From the NCBI RefSeq assembly GCF_006483455.1, contig NZ_PPPU01000003.1, positions 1-64,000 of the forward strand: 64,000 nt of DNA. Direction: 5' to 3'. The position numbers were made by a program, and so were the translations under genes. The notes under the pieces are model-generated. The model had not been told where the DNA came from. It searched no databases and saw only the letters and a list, made by a program, of their open reading frames with translations. This stretch comes from Methylomonas koyamae (lineage in GTDB: Bacteria; Pseudomonadota; Gammaproteobacteria; Methylococcales; Methylomonadaceae). Positions 51,719 through 59,155 of the stretch are shown here, one piece after another. Numbering within the stretch: the first letter of the stretch is position 1; every line of letters starts with the position of its first letter.

Positions 51719-52782
51719 TCGAGTTTCCTCTTATCGTAAAAGTTCTTAACGGCGAGATGTCGGCGCCAGAACTGACGTTGAAACAATGGGAACTATTGAT
51801 TCGCCAAGCTCAAGCGTCAATGCTCGGGGGCGTCTTATGTTATCGGTTCGATCCTGACTCGATTCCGAGTAGAGCGTTACGTCATTTGCAATCGGCGCGG
51901 GTTCATTCCGACAAGCAAGTCAACGATTTGTTGTGGGAAATTCATCACCTAAAGAAAGTGGCTGCTGAGTTGGGCTTGCCTTTAATCTTGCTTAAGGGTG
52001 CCGCCTATGCCGCTTCTGCCTGTCCGGCTGCTAGAGGTCGTTTTTTTTCGGATATCGACTTGTTGGTACCGAAACCGGTCATCGCCGAAGCCGAGAAAAA
52101 GTTAATGGCCCATGGCTGGGTCAGTAGTTTGCATAATACGTACGATCAGTATTACTACCGGAAATGGATGCACGAAATACCGCCGTTGCGGCATGTATTT
52201 CGCGGCAGCGTTATCGATTTGCATCATAATATTCTGCCGCTCACATCCAAAGCCTGTCCTAATGCCAGTTTGCTTATCGAAGCAGCAGTCAATGTAGGCG
52301 ACAATCCGCAAATTCGTGTGTTGCAAATGCCGGACATGGTAGTCCACAGCGCGGTACATTTGTTTTACGATGGCGAATTGGATCACGGATTGCGCGATTT
52401 GGTGGACCTGGACAGTTTGCTTAGAAACAGTTCCGAGGATATTGCTATGCTTGTGGTCGAGCGGGCTTTTGAGTTGGGGCTGCAGCGGAGTATTTTTTAT
52501 GCTTTCCGGTATCTGAATATCATTCTGCAAACACCCATTTCTGCGGAAGTGCAGCAACGAAGTCAACAGGCGGCGCCGGGACGCTTCGGATTACAGATGA
52601 TGGATTTCTTGTTTCTCAGGGCGCTCATGCCGGCGCACCCGAGTTGCGGCGATCAATGGACTGGGTTAGCCCGATGGCTGTTATATGTAAGGTCCCATTG
52701 GCTGAAAATGCCCTGGTATTTGCTGTTTCCGCATTTGTCTAGAAAAGCTTGGTTTAGGCTGATGGGTAAAGAAAAACATTAG
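51715..52782 (+). CDS. Nucleotidyltransferase-family protein of the HPr-rel-A module
   Basis: A 355-residue protein of the NTP_transf_5 family. Lys94-Gly95 (LILLKG) and the metal-binding SDIDLLV (residues 112-118) form the active site of the minimal nucleotidyltransferase fold. A helical C-terminal part follows. It overlaps the kinase gene by four bases. Relatives occur in lasso-peptide clusters and in polysaccharide loci, where they may add nucleotides to a peptide or small acceptor. The substrate is unknown. Confidence 0.85.
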   Translation: MIEFPLIVKVLNGEMSAPELTLKQWELLIRQAQASMLGGVLCYRFDPDSIPSRALRHLQSARVHSDKQVNDLLWEIHHLKKVAAELGLPLILLKGAAYAASACPAARGRFFSDIDLLVPKPVIAEAEKKLMAHGWVSSLHNTYDQYYYRKWMHEIPPLRHVFRGSVIDLHHNILPLTSKACPNASLLIEAAVNVGDNPQIRVLQMPDMVVHSAVHLFYDGELDHGLRDLVDLDSLLRNSSEDIAMLVVERAFELGLQRSIFYAFRYLNIILQTPISAEVQQRSQQAAPGRFGLQMMDFLFLRALMPAHPSCGDQWTGLARWLLYVRSHWLKMPWYLLFPHLSRKAWFRLMGKEKH

Positions 52783-52834
52783 TTTGTGATGCTCTCTGGG
52801 GGTCGCAGCTAATTGCAAAACAATACTAATTGAC

Positions 52835-54049
52835 ATGAAAATTCTGCATATATTGGACCATTCCATCCCATTGCACAGCGGATATACCTTCCGCACCCGG
52901 GCCATTTTGGAGCAGCAACGTAAATTGGGCTGGGAAACTTATCACGTCACATCGGCCAAGCATCTGGGAAACACCGCAGCGTTCGAAGAGATAGACGGTT
53001 TGCAATTTTATCGCTCGGATCAGCCAACAGGCTGGCTGGCTGGGTTGCCGGTCTTAAACCAATGGGCGATAGTCGAAACTCTGTACCGGCGTCTTACCGA
53101 AATAATTCCGCAAATAAAACCGGATGTTCTGCATGCGCATTCGCCAGCCTTAAACGGTCTGGCCGCACTCCGAGCCGCACATAAGTTCCGATTACCGTTA
53201 GTCTATGAGTGCAGAGCATTTTGGGAAGATGCAGCGGTGGACCACGGTACGACTCTGGAAGGTAGTTTGCGTTATCGGTTGACCAAGTACTTGGAAACCT
53301 TTGTGTTCAAACGGGCGGATGCTGTGACCACAATATGCGAAGGCCTGCGTGGCGATATCGTTCAACGCGGGATAGCGGCAGATAAAATCACCGTCATCCC
53401 GAATGCGGTCGATATAGAAAAGTTTAATTACGGCGAACAAGCCGACTCTGAGTTGTTAAAGCAATTGGGTTTGACCGGAAAAACCATTTTGGGTTTTATC
53501 GGCTCGTTTTACGCCTACGAGGGCCTGTTGTTATTGCTGGACGCCTTGCCTGCAATCGCCCGGCAACAACCGAATGTCCGCTTGCTGTTGGTCGGAGGTG
53601 GGCCGCAACAGCCGCAAATTGTCGAAAAAATTGCAAATCTCGGCTTGCAGGAATGGGTCGTCATGCCGGGGCGGGTACCGCACGATCAGGTGCAACAGTA
53701 TTACAACTTAGTAGACTTGTTGGTTTACCCGAGAATGTCGATGCGATTGACCGATCTGGTGACGCCGCTCAAGCCATTGGAGGCTATGGCGCAAGGTCGG
53801 ATATTGGTGGCATCGGATGTCGGCGGACACCATGAGTTGATCAAAGATCGCGAAACCGGCTACCTATTTGAGGCGGGCAATGCCGATGCCTTGGCTAATA
53901 CCATATTGTCTGCGTTGCAGGATCAGGGACACTGGGATGCAATTCGGAGAGCGGGCCGAACTTACGTGGAACGAGAACGTAACTGGCAGCGAAGCGTCAG
54001 TCATTACCAAGCCGTTTACGATGGATTGCTAAGCCAACGCAATGTGTGA
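52835..54049 (+). CDS. PEP-CTERM/exosortase-system glycosyltransferase (TIGR04063 type)
   Basis: A 404-residue GT-B glycosyltransferase. It begins with ILHILDHSIPLHSGYTFRTRAI, typical of this family, and has VLHAHSPALNGLAAL, VIPNAVDIEKFNYG and the donor-site segment PLKPLEAMAQGRILVASDVGGHHELI. No good ribosome-binding site is visible before the ATG. A 52-base gap separates it from the nucleotidyltransferase gene, and its end overlaps the next glycosyltransferase by eight bases. Confidence 0.9.
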   Translation: MKILHILDHSIPLHSGYTFRTRAILEQQRKLGWETYHVTSAKHLGNTAAFEEIDGLQFYRSDQPTGWLAGLPVLNQWAIVETLYRRLTEIIPQIKPDVLHAHSPALNGLAALRAAHKFRLPLVYECRAFWEDAAVDHGTTLEGSLRYRLTKYLETFVFKRADAVTTICEGLRGDIVQRGIAADKITVIPNAVDIEKFNYGEQADSELLKQLGLTGKTILGFIGSFYAYEGLLLLLDALPAIARQQPNVRLLLVGGGPQQPQIVEKIANLGLQEWVVMPGRVPHDQVQQYYNLVDLLVYPRMSMRLTDLVTPLKPLEAMAQGRILVASDVGGHHELIKDRETGYLFEAGNADALANTILSALQDQGHWDAIRRAGRTYVERERNWQRSVSHYQAVYDGLLSQRNV

Positions 54050-55247
54050 ACGACAGCCTCGGATCGTTGTTTTTAGTTCGTTATATCCCAGTCGAGTGCG
54101 GCCGAACGCCGGCGTATTTATTCGGGAACGCATGTCCAAAGTAGCCGGGCATTGTGCGTTGGTAGTGGTTTCGCCGGTGCCTTGGTTCCCTTTGCAAGGG
54201 TTGATTCGGAAACTCCATCCCGGATACAGGCCCCAACCCGATCTAGTAGAAGAACAAAACGGCATCACCGTATATTTTCCGCGTTTTCTGGCGTTGCCGG
54301 GAATAGGGCGGGCTCTTGACGGTTTTTTCATGGCAATTTGCAGCTTGCCGGTAGTTCTAAAGCTCAAAAACAAGTCGGCGGTCAATTTGATTGACGCCCA
54401 CTTCGCCTATCCAGACGGCTATGCAGCCTCCTGGCTCGGACTATGGTTGAAATTGCCGATGACTATTACCTTGCGGGGTACCGAGTTACCGTTGTCTAAA
54501 ATTCCTGGCCGGAGGAGGCGTATGTTAAGCGCCCTAGCTCGCGCGGCCAGAGTGTTTTCTGTATCGGAGTCTTTGAAAACCCACTTGGTCGGATTGGGTG
54601 CCGATACCAACAAAATTCGGGTGGTCGGCAACGGCGTGGATACCACAAAATTTTTTCCGATCGATAAAGCCCAAGCCAGAAAAGCATTAAATATTGCCGC
54701 CGACGCCCAGGTCTTGATTTCGGTCGGCGGTTTGGTGGATAGAAAAGGTTTTCATCGCGTCCTGGAGATATTGCCTGACTTAAAAAACAATCACTCCCGT
54801 TTGTTGTACCTCATTGTTGGCGGAGCAAGTCCGGAAGGCGATATCAAGGCCCGCTTGGTCGCCCAAGTCGAAGCCTTGGGTTTGACGGCCGATGTGCGTT
54901 TTCTGGGCGCCATGGCGTCCGATCGTTTGTATCAGGTATTGTCCGCTGCCGATGTATTTGTGTTGGCGACCGCGAACGAGGGCTGGGCCAACGTCTTTCT
55001 TGAGGCCATGGCTTGCGGTCTGCCGGTTGTAACGACGGATGTCGGCGGTAACAGGGAAGTGGTCTGCAGCGGTGACCTCGGAATCGTTGTCCGGTTTGGA
55101 GACCGGCAAGCGTTGCAGGATGCGGTCGATGCGGCATTGGCTACGAATTGGAATCGGGAGGCGATTATCGAATATGCGCGACAAAATAGCTGGGACGGTC
55201 GCGTCGAAATATTATTGTCTGAATTCAATAACTTGGTGAACGTATGA
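54042..55247 (+). CDS. Glycosyltransferase, GT4-like
   Basis: A 401-residue GT-B glycosyltransferase. It shows RPNAGVFIRERM and AHFAYPDGYAASWLGLWLKLP in the acceptor domain, and VVGNGVDTTKFFP and ATANEGWANVFLEAMACGLPVVTTDVGGNREVV in the donor domain. The start overlaps the upstream gene and the end overlaps the CapK-like gene by four bases, so all three are translated together. It would add a further sugar to the polymer; linkage is not predictable. Confidence 0.9.
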   Translation: MCERQPRIVVFSSLYPSRVRPNAGVFIRERMSKVAGHCALVVVSPVPWFPLQGLIRKLHPGYRPQPDLVEEQNGITVYFPRFLALPGIGRALDGFFMAICSLPVVLKLKNKSAVNLIDAHFAYPDGYAASWLGLWLKLPMTITLRGTELPLSKIPGRRRRMLSALARAARVFSVSESLKTHLVGLGADTNKIRVVGNGVDTTKFFPIDKAQARKALNIAADAQVLISVGGLVDRKGFHRVLEILPDLKNNHSRLLYLIVGGASPEGDIKARLVAQVEALGLTADVRFLGAMASDRLYQVLSAADVFVLATANEGWANVFLEAMACGLPVVTTDVGGNREVVCSGDLGIVVRFGDRQALQDAVDAALATNWNREAIIEYARQNSWDGRVEILLSEFNNLVNV

Positions 55248-56590
55248 GTTTTTATACCTCGTTGTGCTCTTCGCTGATATTTCCGCTTCACGAGGTCCTG
55301 AAAAAACACTCGACGGTCAGGGTTCGGCGCGATATGGAACGCAGCCAATGGTGGTCTCCGCAGCAAATTAGGCAGGCTCAGCTGAAAACGCTGCGTTTAT
55401 TCTTGAGCGATGTGCAGGCCCATGTCCCGTATTACCGACAATTGTTTGCCGAGTTGGGTCTCGATGTCACTCAGATAGAGTTATCCGAGTTATCCCGGTT
55501 GCCGCTGTTGACTAAAGCGGAAATACGGCAGCATTTGCCTGAAATGTCCGCGGATGACGCAGAGGGATTGGCGAGATTTAATACTGGTGGCTCCAGTGGA
55601 GAGCCGTTGATTTTCTATATCGGCAGGCGCCGTGTCAGCCACGATGTCGCCGCCAAATGGCGCGCAACGCGCTGGTGGGGTGTGGATATTGGCGATCCCG
55701 AGGCTGTGATCTGGGGGTCGCCAATCGAGTTAGGCGCCCAAGATAAGATTCGTCTGTTACGGGACAAGTTGTTGCGGACGCATTTAATTCCCGCATTCGA
55801 AATGTCCGCGGAAAAAGTCGATGATTTTATCCGTCAGTTGCAGCAGATCAGGCCCAAAATGCTATTCGGTTACCCCTCGGCGTTGGCGCATATCGCCGGT
55901 CGCGCCGAACAAACCGGGGTGAGGTTGGATAATTTGGGCGTCAAAGTGGCCTTTGTTACTTCGGAGCGCCTGTACGATCATCAGCGGGAAAAAATCGAAA
56001 GCGTATTCGGCTGCCCGGTGGCAAACGGATACGGCGGCCGCGATGCCGGCTTCATCGCCCACCAATGTCCGCACGGCGGCATGCACATTACGGCGGAAGA
56101 TATCATCGTCGAGATCGTGGACAAAGACGGAAAGCCACTGCCCAATGGAGAATTGGGGGAAATTGTCGTTACCCATCTGGCAACCCGCGACTTTCCTTTC
56201 ATTCGTTATCGCACCGGCGACATGGGCATATTGTCCGAGAAGATGTGCGGATGTGGACGCGGTTTGCCGTTGCTGGAAGAACTCCAGGGACGCACGACCG
56301 ACTTTGTAGTTGCGCTCGACGGAACTGTGTTACACGGTTTGGCCCTGATTTATGTACTTCGTGATCTGGAAGGTGTCGAGGCTTTTAAGATTACCCAAGA
56401 AAGTTTGGAAAAAACCACGGTACAAATTGTGAAATCCGCCAGTTATCGGGATGCAGCCGAGCAAAAAATCGTCGCGGAATTTAAAAAGCGTCTCGGCCAA
56501 GCGGTTACCGTCAACATTGAATACACCGATTACATTCCCAAAGAGCGTTCCGGCAAATTTCGGTATGTGATCAGTCATGTAAAACCATAA
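55244..56590 (+). CDS. CapK/phenylacetate-CoA ligase-like adenylate-forming enzyme
   Basis: A 448-residue member of the adenylate-forming superfamily, CapK/PaaK branch. Conserved are FNTGGSSGEPLIFYIGRR (phosphate-binding loop), NGYGGRDAGFIAHQC and YRTGDMGILSEKMCGCGRGLPLLEELQGRTTDFV. CapK-like proteins occur in polysaccharide clusters, where they may activate an acyl or amino acid substituent. It is placed between a glycosyltransferase and an asparagine-synthase-like gene, consistent with a decoration step. The substrate is unknown. Confidence 0.88.
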   Translation: MSFYTSLCSSLIFPLHEVLKKHSTVRVRRDMERSQWWSPQQIRQAQLKTLRLFLSDVQAHVPYYRQLFAELGLDVTQIELSELSRLPLLTKAEIRQHLPEMSADDAEGLARFNTGGSSGEPLIFYIGRRRVSHDVAAKWRATRWWGVDIGDPEAVIWGSPIELGAQDKIRLLRDKLLRTHLIPAFEMSAEKVDDFIRQLQQIRPKMLFGYPSALAHIAGRAEQTGVRLDNLGVKVAFVTSERLYDHQREKIESVFGCPVANGYGGRDAGFIAHQCPHGGMHITAEDIIVEIVDKDGKPLPNGELGEIVVTHLATRDFPFIRYRTGDMGILSEKMCGCGRGLPLLEELQGRTTDFVVALDGTVLHGLALIYVLRDLEGVEAFKITQESLEKTTVQIVKSASYRDAAEQKIVAEFKKRLGQAVTVNIEYTDYIPKERSGKFRYVISHVKP

Positions 56591-56605
56591 TTTTCAACGG
56601 CAGCT

Positions 56606-58387
56606 ATGACAAAATTTGCGGGATGGATGGGGCCGGTTTCCGACACGGAATCGGCGGTTGCAACCCTGGCACAAACAGCGGGTGAATTGCCGGTTGTTCA
56701 GTGCGCCGGCCGCGGTTATGCGGTAGCGACTGACTCGGCCAATTACAAGCAAGTGGGCGGCGTGTTGTTGGTGGCGCTGCAATCGGCATATCCCACCGAT
56801 GCGTTGTCGAGTTTATTGGAGGCATATCTACAGCGCGGAATCGAGGCGTTACGGCGTCAGCCCGGCATCGTAAACTTGTTGCTGATTGATGAGCGGCAAC
56901 AAACGACGTTTTTAATGACCGATCCGATTGGGATTAGCCACATTTATTACGCGAGGACCAACGACGCATTGGTGTTTGGTTCCAGCGCGGATTTTGTGGT
57001 GCGTCACCCGCAGGTGAGCAATGCCATTTCGCCCCAGTCGGTTTTCGACTACCTCTACTTCAACTATTGCCCCAGCCCAAACACCATTTATCGACAGGTG
57101 ATGAAACTGGAAGGCGGGCAATGTCTCAGTTTTCATGGTGGTAAAGTCGCCATTGATCGGTATTGGCAGCCCGACTTTTTCGAAAACGACTGCGATTTAC
57201 GCCGGTCTGGCCGTGAGTTGCAACAATATCTGGTCGAAGCTGTCCGCGATAGAGTGGCAGACGACGAAAATACCGGCGCATTCCTGAGTGGCGGCCTGGA
57301 TAGCTCCAGCGTCGCCGGCGCACTAGCGCGAGTATTTCCCGGCAAGGCCAAGACTTTTTCCATGGGATTTCAAGTCGCCGGGTATGACGAAATCGAATAC
57401 GCCAATATTGCGGTTGCTGCGTTTAAAACACGTTCCCATACTTATTACGTTACGCCGGAAGATACGGTTGCTGCGGTTCCGGCAATTGCTGCCTACTACG
57501 ACGAGCCGTTCGGTAACTCGTCCGCGCTTGCGGCCTACTACTGCGCCAAACTGGCAAAAGACAACGGCGTTAACCGGCTATTGGCCGGCGACGGCGGCGA
57601 CGAAATCTTCGCCGGCAATGAACGCTATGCCAAGCAGATGTTGTTCGAAGGCTATCATCGCCTGCCGCAATTCTTAACCAGCGGAATGGAGTATGTGCTG
57701 GATGGTTTGCCGGACGCGATCGCCAGGCAAAAGATTCCATTTAAAGCCAAAAGATATATCGAACAAGCCAAGGCCGCTATGCCTGATCGTTTGCAGGATT
57801 ACAATTTTTTACATCGCCACGCGGCGGCGGATATTTTTCAAGCGGATTTCCTAACCGAGGTCGATATCTCCGCGCCGATGCAATCCTTGCGCGAAAACTA
57901 TTGGCGGCCGGCAAATGCCAGCACTCTGAATCGAATGTTGTACATGGATTGGAAATCCACTTTGCACGACAACGATCTGGTTAAGGTCAACCGGATGTGC
58001 GAAATGGCCGGTGTCGAAGTGTGTTATCCGCTGCTCGATCCACGCATCGTCGATTTATCCTGCCGCATTCCGTCGGCTGATAAGTTGCGCGGTCAAAAAC
58101 TGCGCTGGTTTTATAAACAAGCGATGGCCGATTTTCTGCCGGAAGCCATCATCAATAAATCGAAACACGGCTTTGGCTTGCCGTTCGGAATTTGGTTGAA
58201 CGACCACGAGCCGTTGAAACAAATGGCTTACCAAACCGTTCGCGATTTGGGGCGCAGGGATTTTTTTCGGCCGGAATTTCTAGAGCATGCGATCAAGATG
58301 CATCAAAGCGTTCACGCCGCGTACTATGGCGAATTGATTTGGGTACTGATGATGTTGGAACTTTGGTTTGTCGGTAAAGGCTATTAA
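56606..58387 (+). CDS. Asparagine-synthase-like protein lacking the glutaminase cysteine
   Basis: A 593-residue protein. The N-terminal domain resembles the class II glutaminase fold but starts MTKFAGW, with no Cys2, so glutamine hydrolysis is not expected. The C-terminal domain keeps the ATP-binding motif FLSGGLDSSS near residue 227, LLAGDGGDEIFAGNERYA, and NKSKHGFGLPFGIWL. Enzymes of this kind can form amide bonds by adenylating a carboxylate; lasso-peptide cyclases are one example, and polysaccharide loci carry others. It follows the CapK-like gene after 15 bases and ends the exopolysaccharide run. Its acceptor is unknown. Confidence 0.85.
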   Translation: MTKFAGWMGPVSDTESAVATLAQTAGELPVVQCAGRGYAVATDSANYKQVGGVLLVALQSAYPTDALSSLLEAYLQRGIEALRRQPGIVNLLLIDERQQTTFLMTDPIGISHIYYARTNDALVFGSSADFVVRHPQVSNAISPQSVFDYLYFNYCPSPNTIYRQVMKLEGGQCLSFHGGKVAIDRYWQPDFFENDCDLRRSGRELQQYLVEAVRDRVADDENTGAFLSGGLDSSSVAGALARVFPGKAKTFSMGFQVAGYDEIEYANIAVAAFKTRSHTYYVTPEDTVAAVPAIAAYYDEPFGNSSALAAYYCAKLAKDNGVNRLLAGDGGDEIFAGNERYAKQMLFEGYHRLPQFLTSGMEYVLDGLPDAIARQKIPFKAKRYIEQAKAAMPDRLQDYNFLHRHAAADIFQADFLTEVDISAPMQSLRENYWRPANASTLNRMLYMDWKSTLHDNDLVKVNRMCEMAGVEVCYPLLDPRIVDLSCRIPSADKLRGQKLRWFYKQAMADFLPEAIINKSKHGFGLPFGIWLNDHEPLKQMAYQTVRDLGRRDFFRPEFLEHAIKMHQSVHAAYYGELIWVLMMLELWFVGKGY

Positions 58388-58407
58388 TCCAGTTTAAACC
58401 GGAATAG

Positions 58408-58460
58408 CTGACAAAAAATGTCAGTTTCAGCCAAAAACGGCTTGTCCGCGGAAGCTGACA
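58408..58460 (+). promoter_or_regulatory. Cluster of TGTC/GACA boxes upstream of the pilin promoter
   Basis: Four TGTC or GACA (complement) tetramers occur at 58410-58413, 58419-58422, 58443-58446 and 58457-58460; the first two are arms of a perfect palindrome, CTGACA-AAAAA-TGTCAG (58408-58424). They lie 70-120 bases before the -24 element, a normal place for a sigma-54 activator, and PilR is described as binding repeated TGTC-containing sites. The link to PilR or PrsR is inferred. Confidence 0.4.
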
Positions 58461-58528
58461 AATTTAGAGATAGGCTGTGGGGTGGTTCAAAAGCTTGAAT
58501 CGCGGCTGCAGATTGCGTCATCAGTCAC

Positions 58529-58545
58529 TTGGCACGCAACTTGTA
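58529..58545 (+). promoter_or_regulatory. Sigma-54 promoter of the pilin gene
   Basis: The sequence TTGGCACGCAACTTGTA has the -24 GG at 58531-58532 and GT in place of the usual GC at -12 (58543-58544), ten bases apart. The predicted start of transcription is near 58556, leaving about 36 bases of leader with a GAAGGA ribosome-binding site (58579-58584). Pilin genes are typically sigma-54 and PilR dependent. Confidence 0.7.
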
Positions 58546-58591
58546 TTGTTTAATCCGAGTTTTAACCCCGTTAACTTTGAAGGACGTTCTT

Positions 58592-59068
58592 ATGAATAAA
58601 CAATTACAAAAAGCACAACAAGGTTTTACCTTGATCGAATTAATGATCGTGGTCGCGATCATCGGTATTTTGGCTGCAATCGCGATTCCGGCTTATCAAG
58701 ACTATACGGTTAAATCCAAAGTATCAGAAGGTCCAAGCCTAGCCTCTCCGGCGTTGACGGCGGGCGGTGTGGCGTGTAGTGAGCAAAGTTTGACAAGCGG
58801 ATTAACAAACGGTAGCGTGGGATTGCTTCCTAAAGCCAGTATCACTGGCAAGTATGTCAGTGCTGTCGAGTTTTCGGCTAGTAGCGCTACCGCGGCAACT
58901 GTCACAATTTCCTATAAAGCTATTGGTAGTTCTGTTAGCTCAAATGCAACGGTAATTTATAAGGGCGATTGTGTCGTTGGCGTGGGTATGAAGTGGTATA
59001 CGACACAGACTCCGACCTCGACCAGTTTTAGCGGCACTGTTCCGGCTAAGTATCAACCTAAATCGTAA
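58592..59068 (+). CDS. Type IV pilin
   Basis: A 158-residue type IVa major pilin-like protein. The leader [11 protein letters not shown] is cut by prepilin peptidase between Gly11 and Phe12. The mature end [24 protein letters not shown] has Glu at position 5 (Glu16), as required for assembly. The C-terminal part has two cysteines, in GGVACSEQ and KGDCVVGVG, that could form a loop disulfide. The ATG at 58592 follows a GAAGGA site with correct spacing. A sigma-54 promoter precedes it and a strong terminator follows, so it is a monocistronic, highly expressed unit. Confidence 0.93.
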   Translation: MNKQLQKAQQGFTLIELMIVVAIIGILAAIAIPAYQDYTVKSKVSEGPSLASPALTAGGVACSEQSLTSGLTNGSVGLLPKASITGKYVSAVEFSASSATAATVTISYKAIGSSVSSNATVIYKGDCVVGVGMKWYTTQTPTSTSFSGTVPAKYQPKS

Positions 59069-59095
59069 TTGATTGTATTCGATTTGATTTGTGAA

Positions 59096-59116
59096 GGGGG
59101 CTCTGCCCCCTTTTTT
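59096..59116 (+). terminator. Rho-independent terminator of the pilin gene
   Basis: GGGGGC and GCCCCC pair perfectly around a TCT loop (59096-59110) and are followed by six T residues, 28 bases after the pilin stop. This is a canonical intrinsic terminator. Confidence 0.9.
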
Positions 59117-59155
59117 ATTTTTGAATTTGTTGTAAATTATAATCGCTGATTTTAA

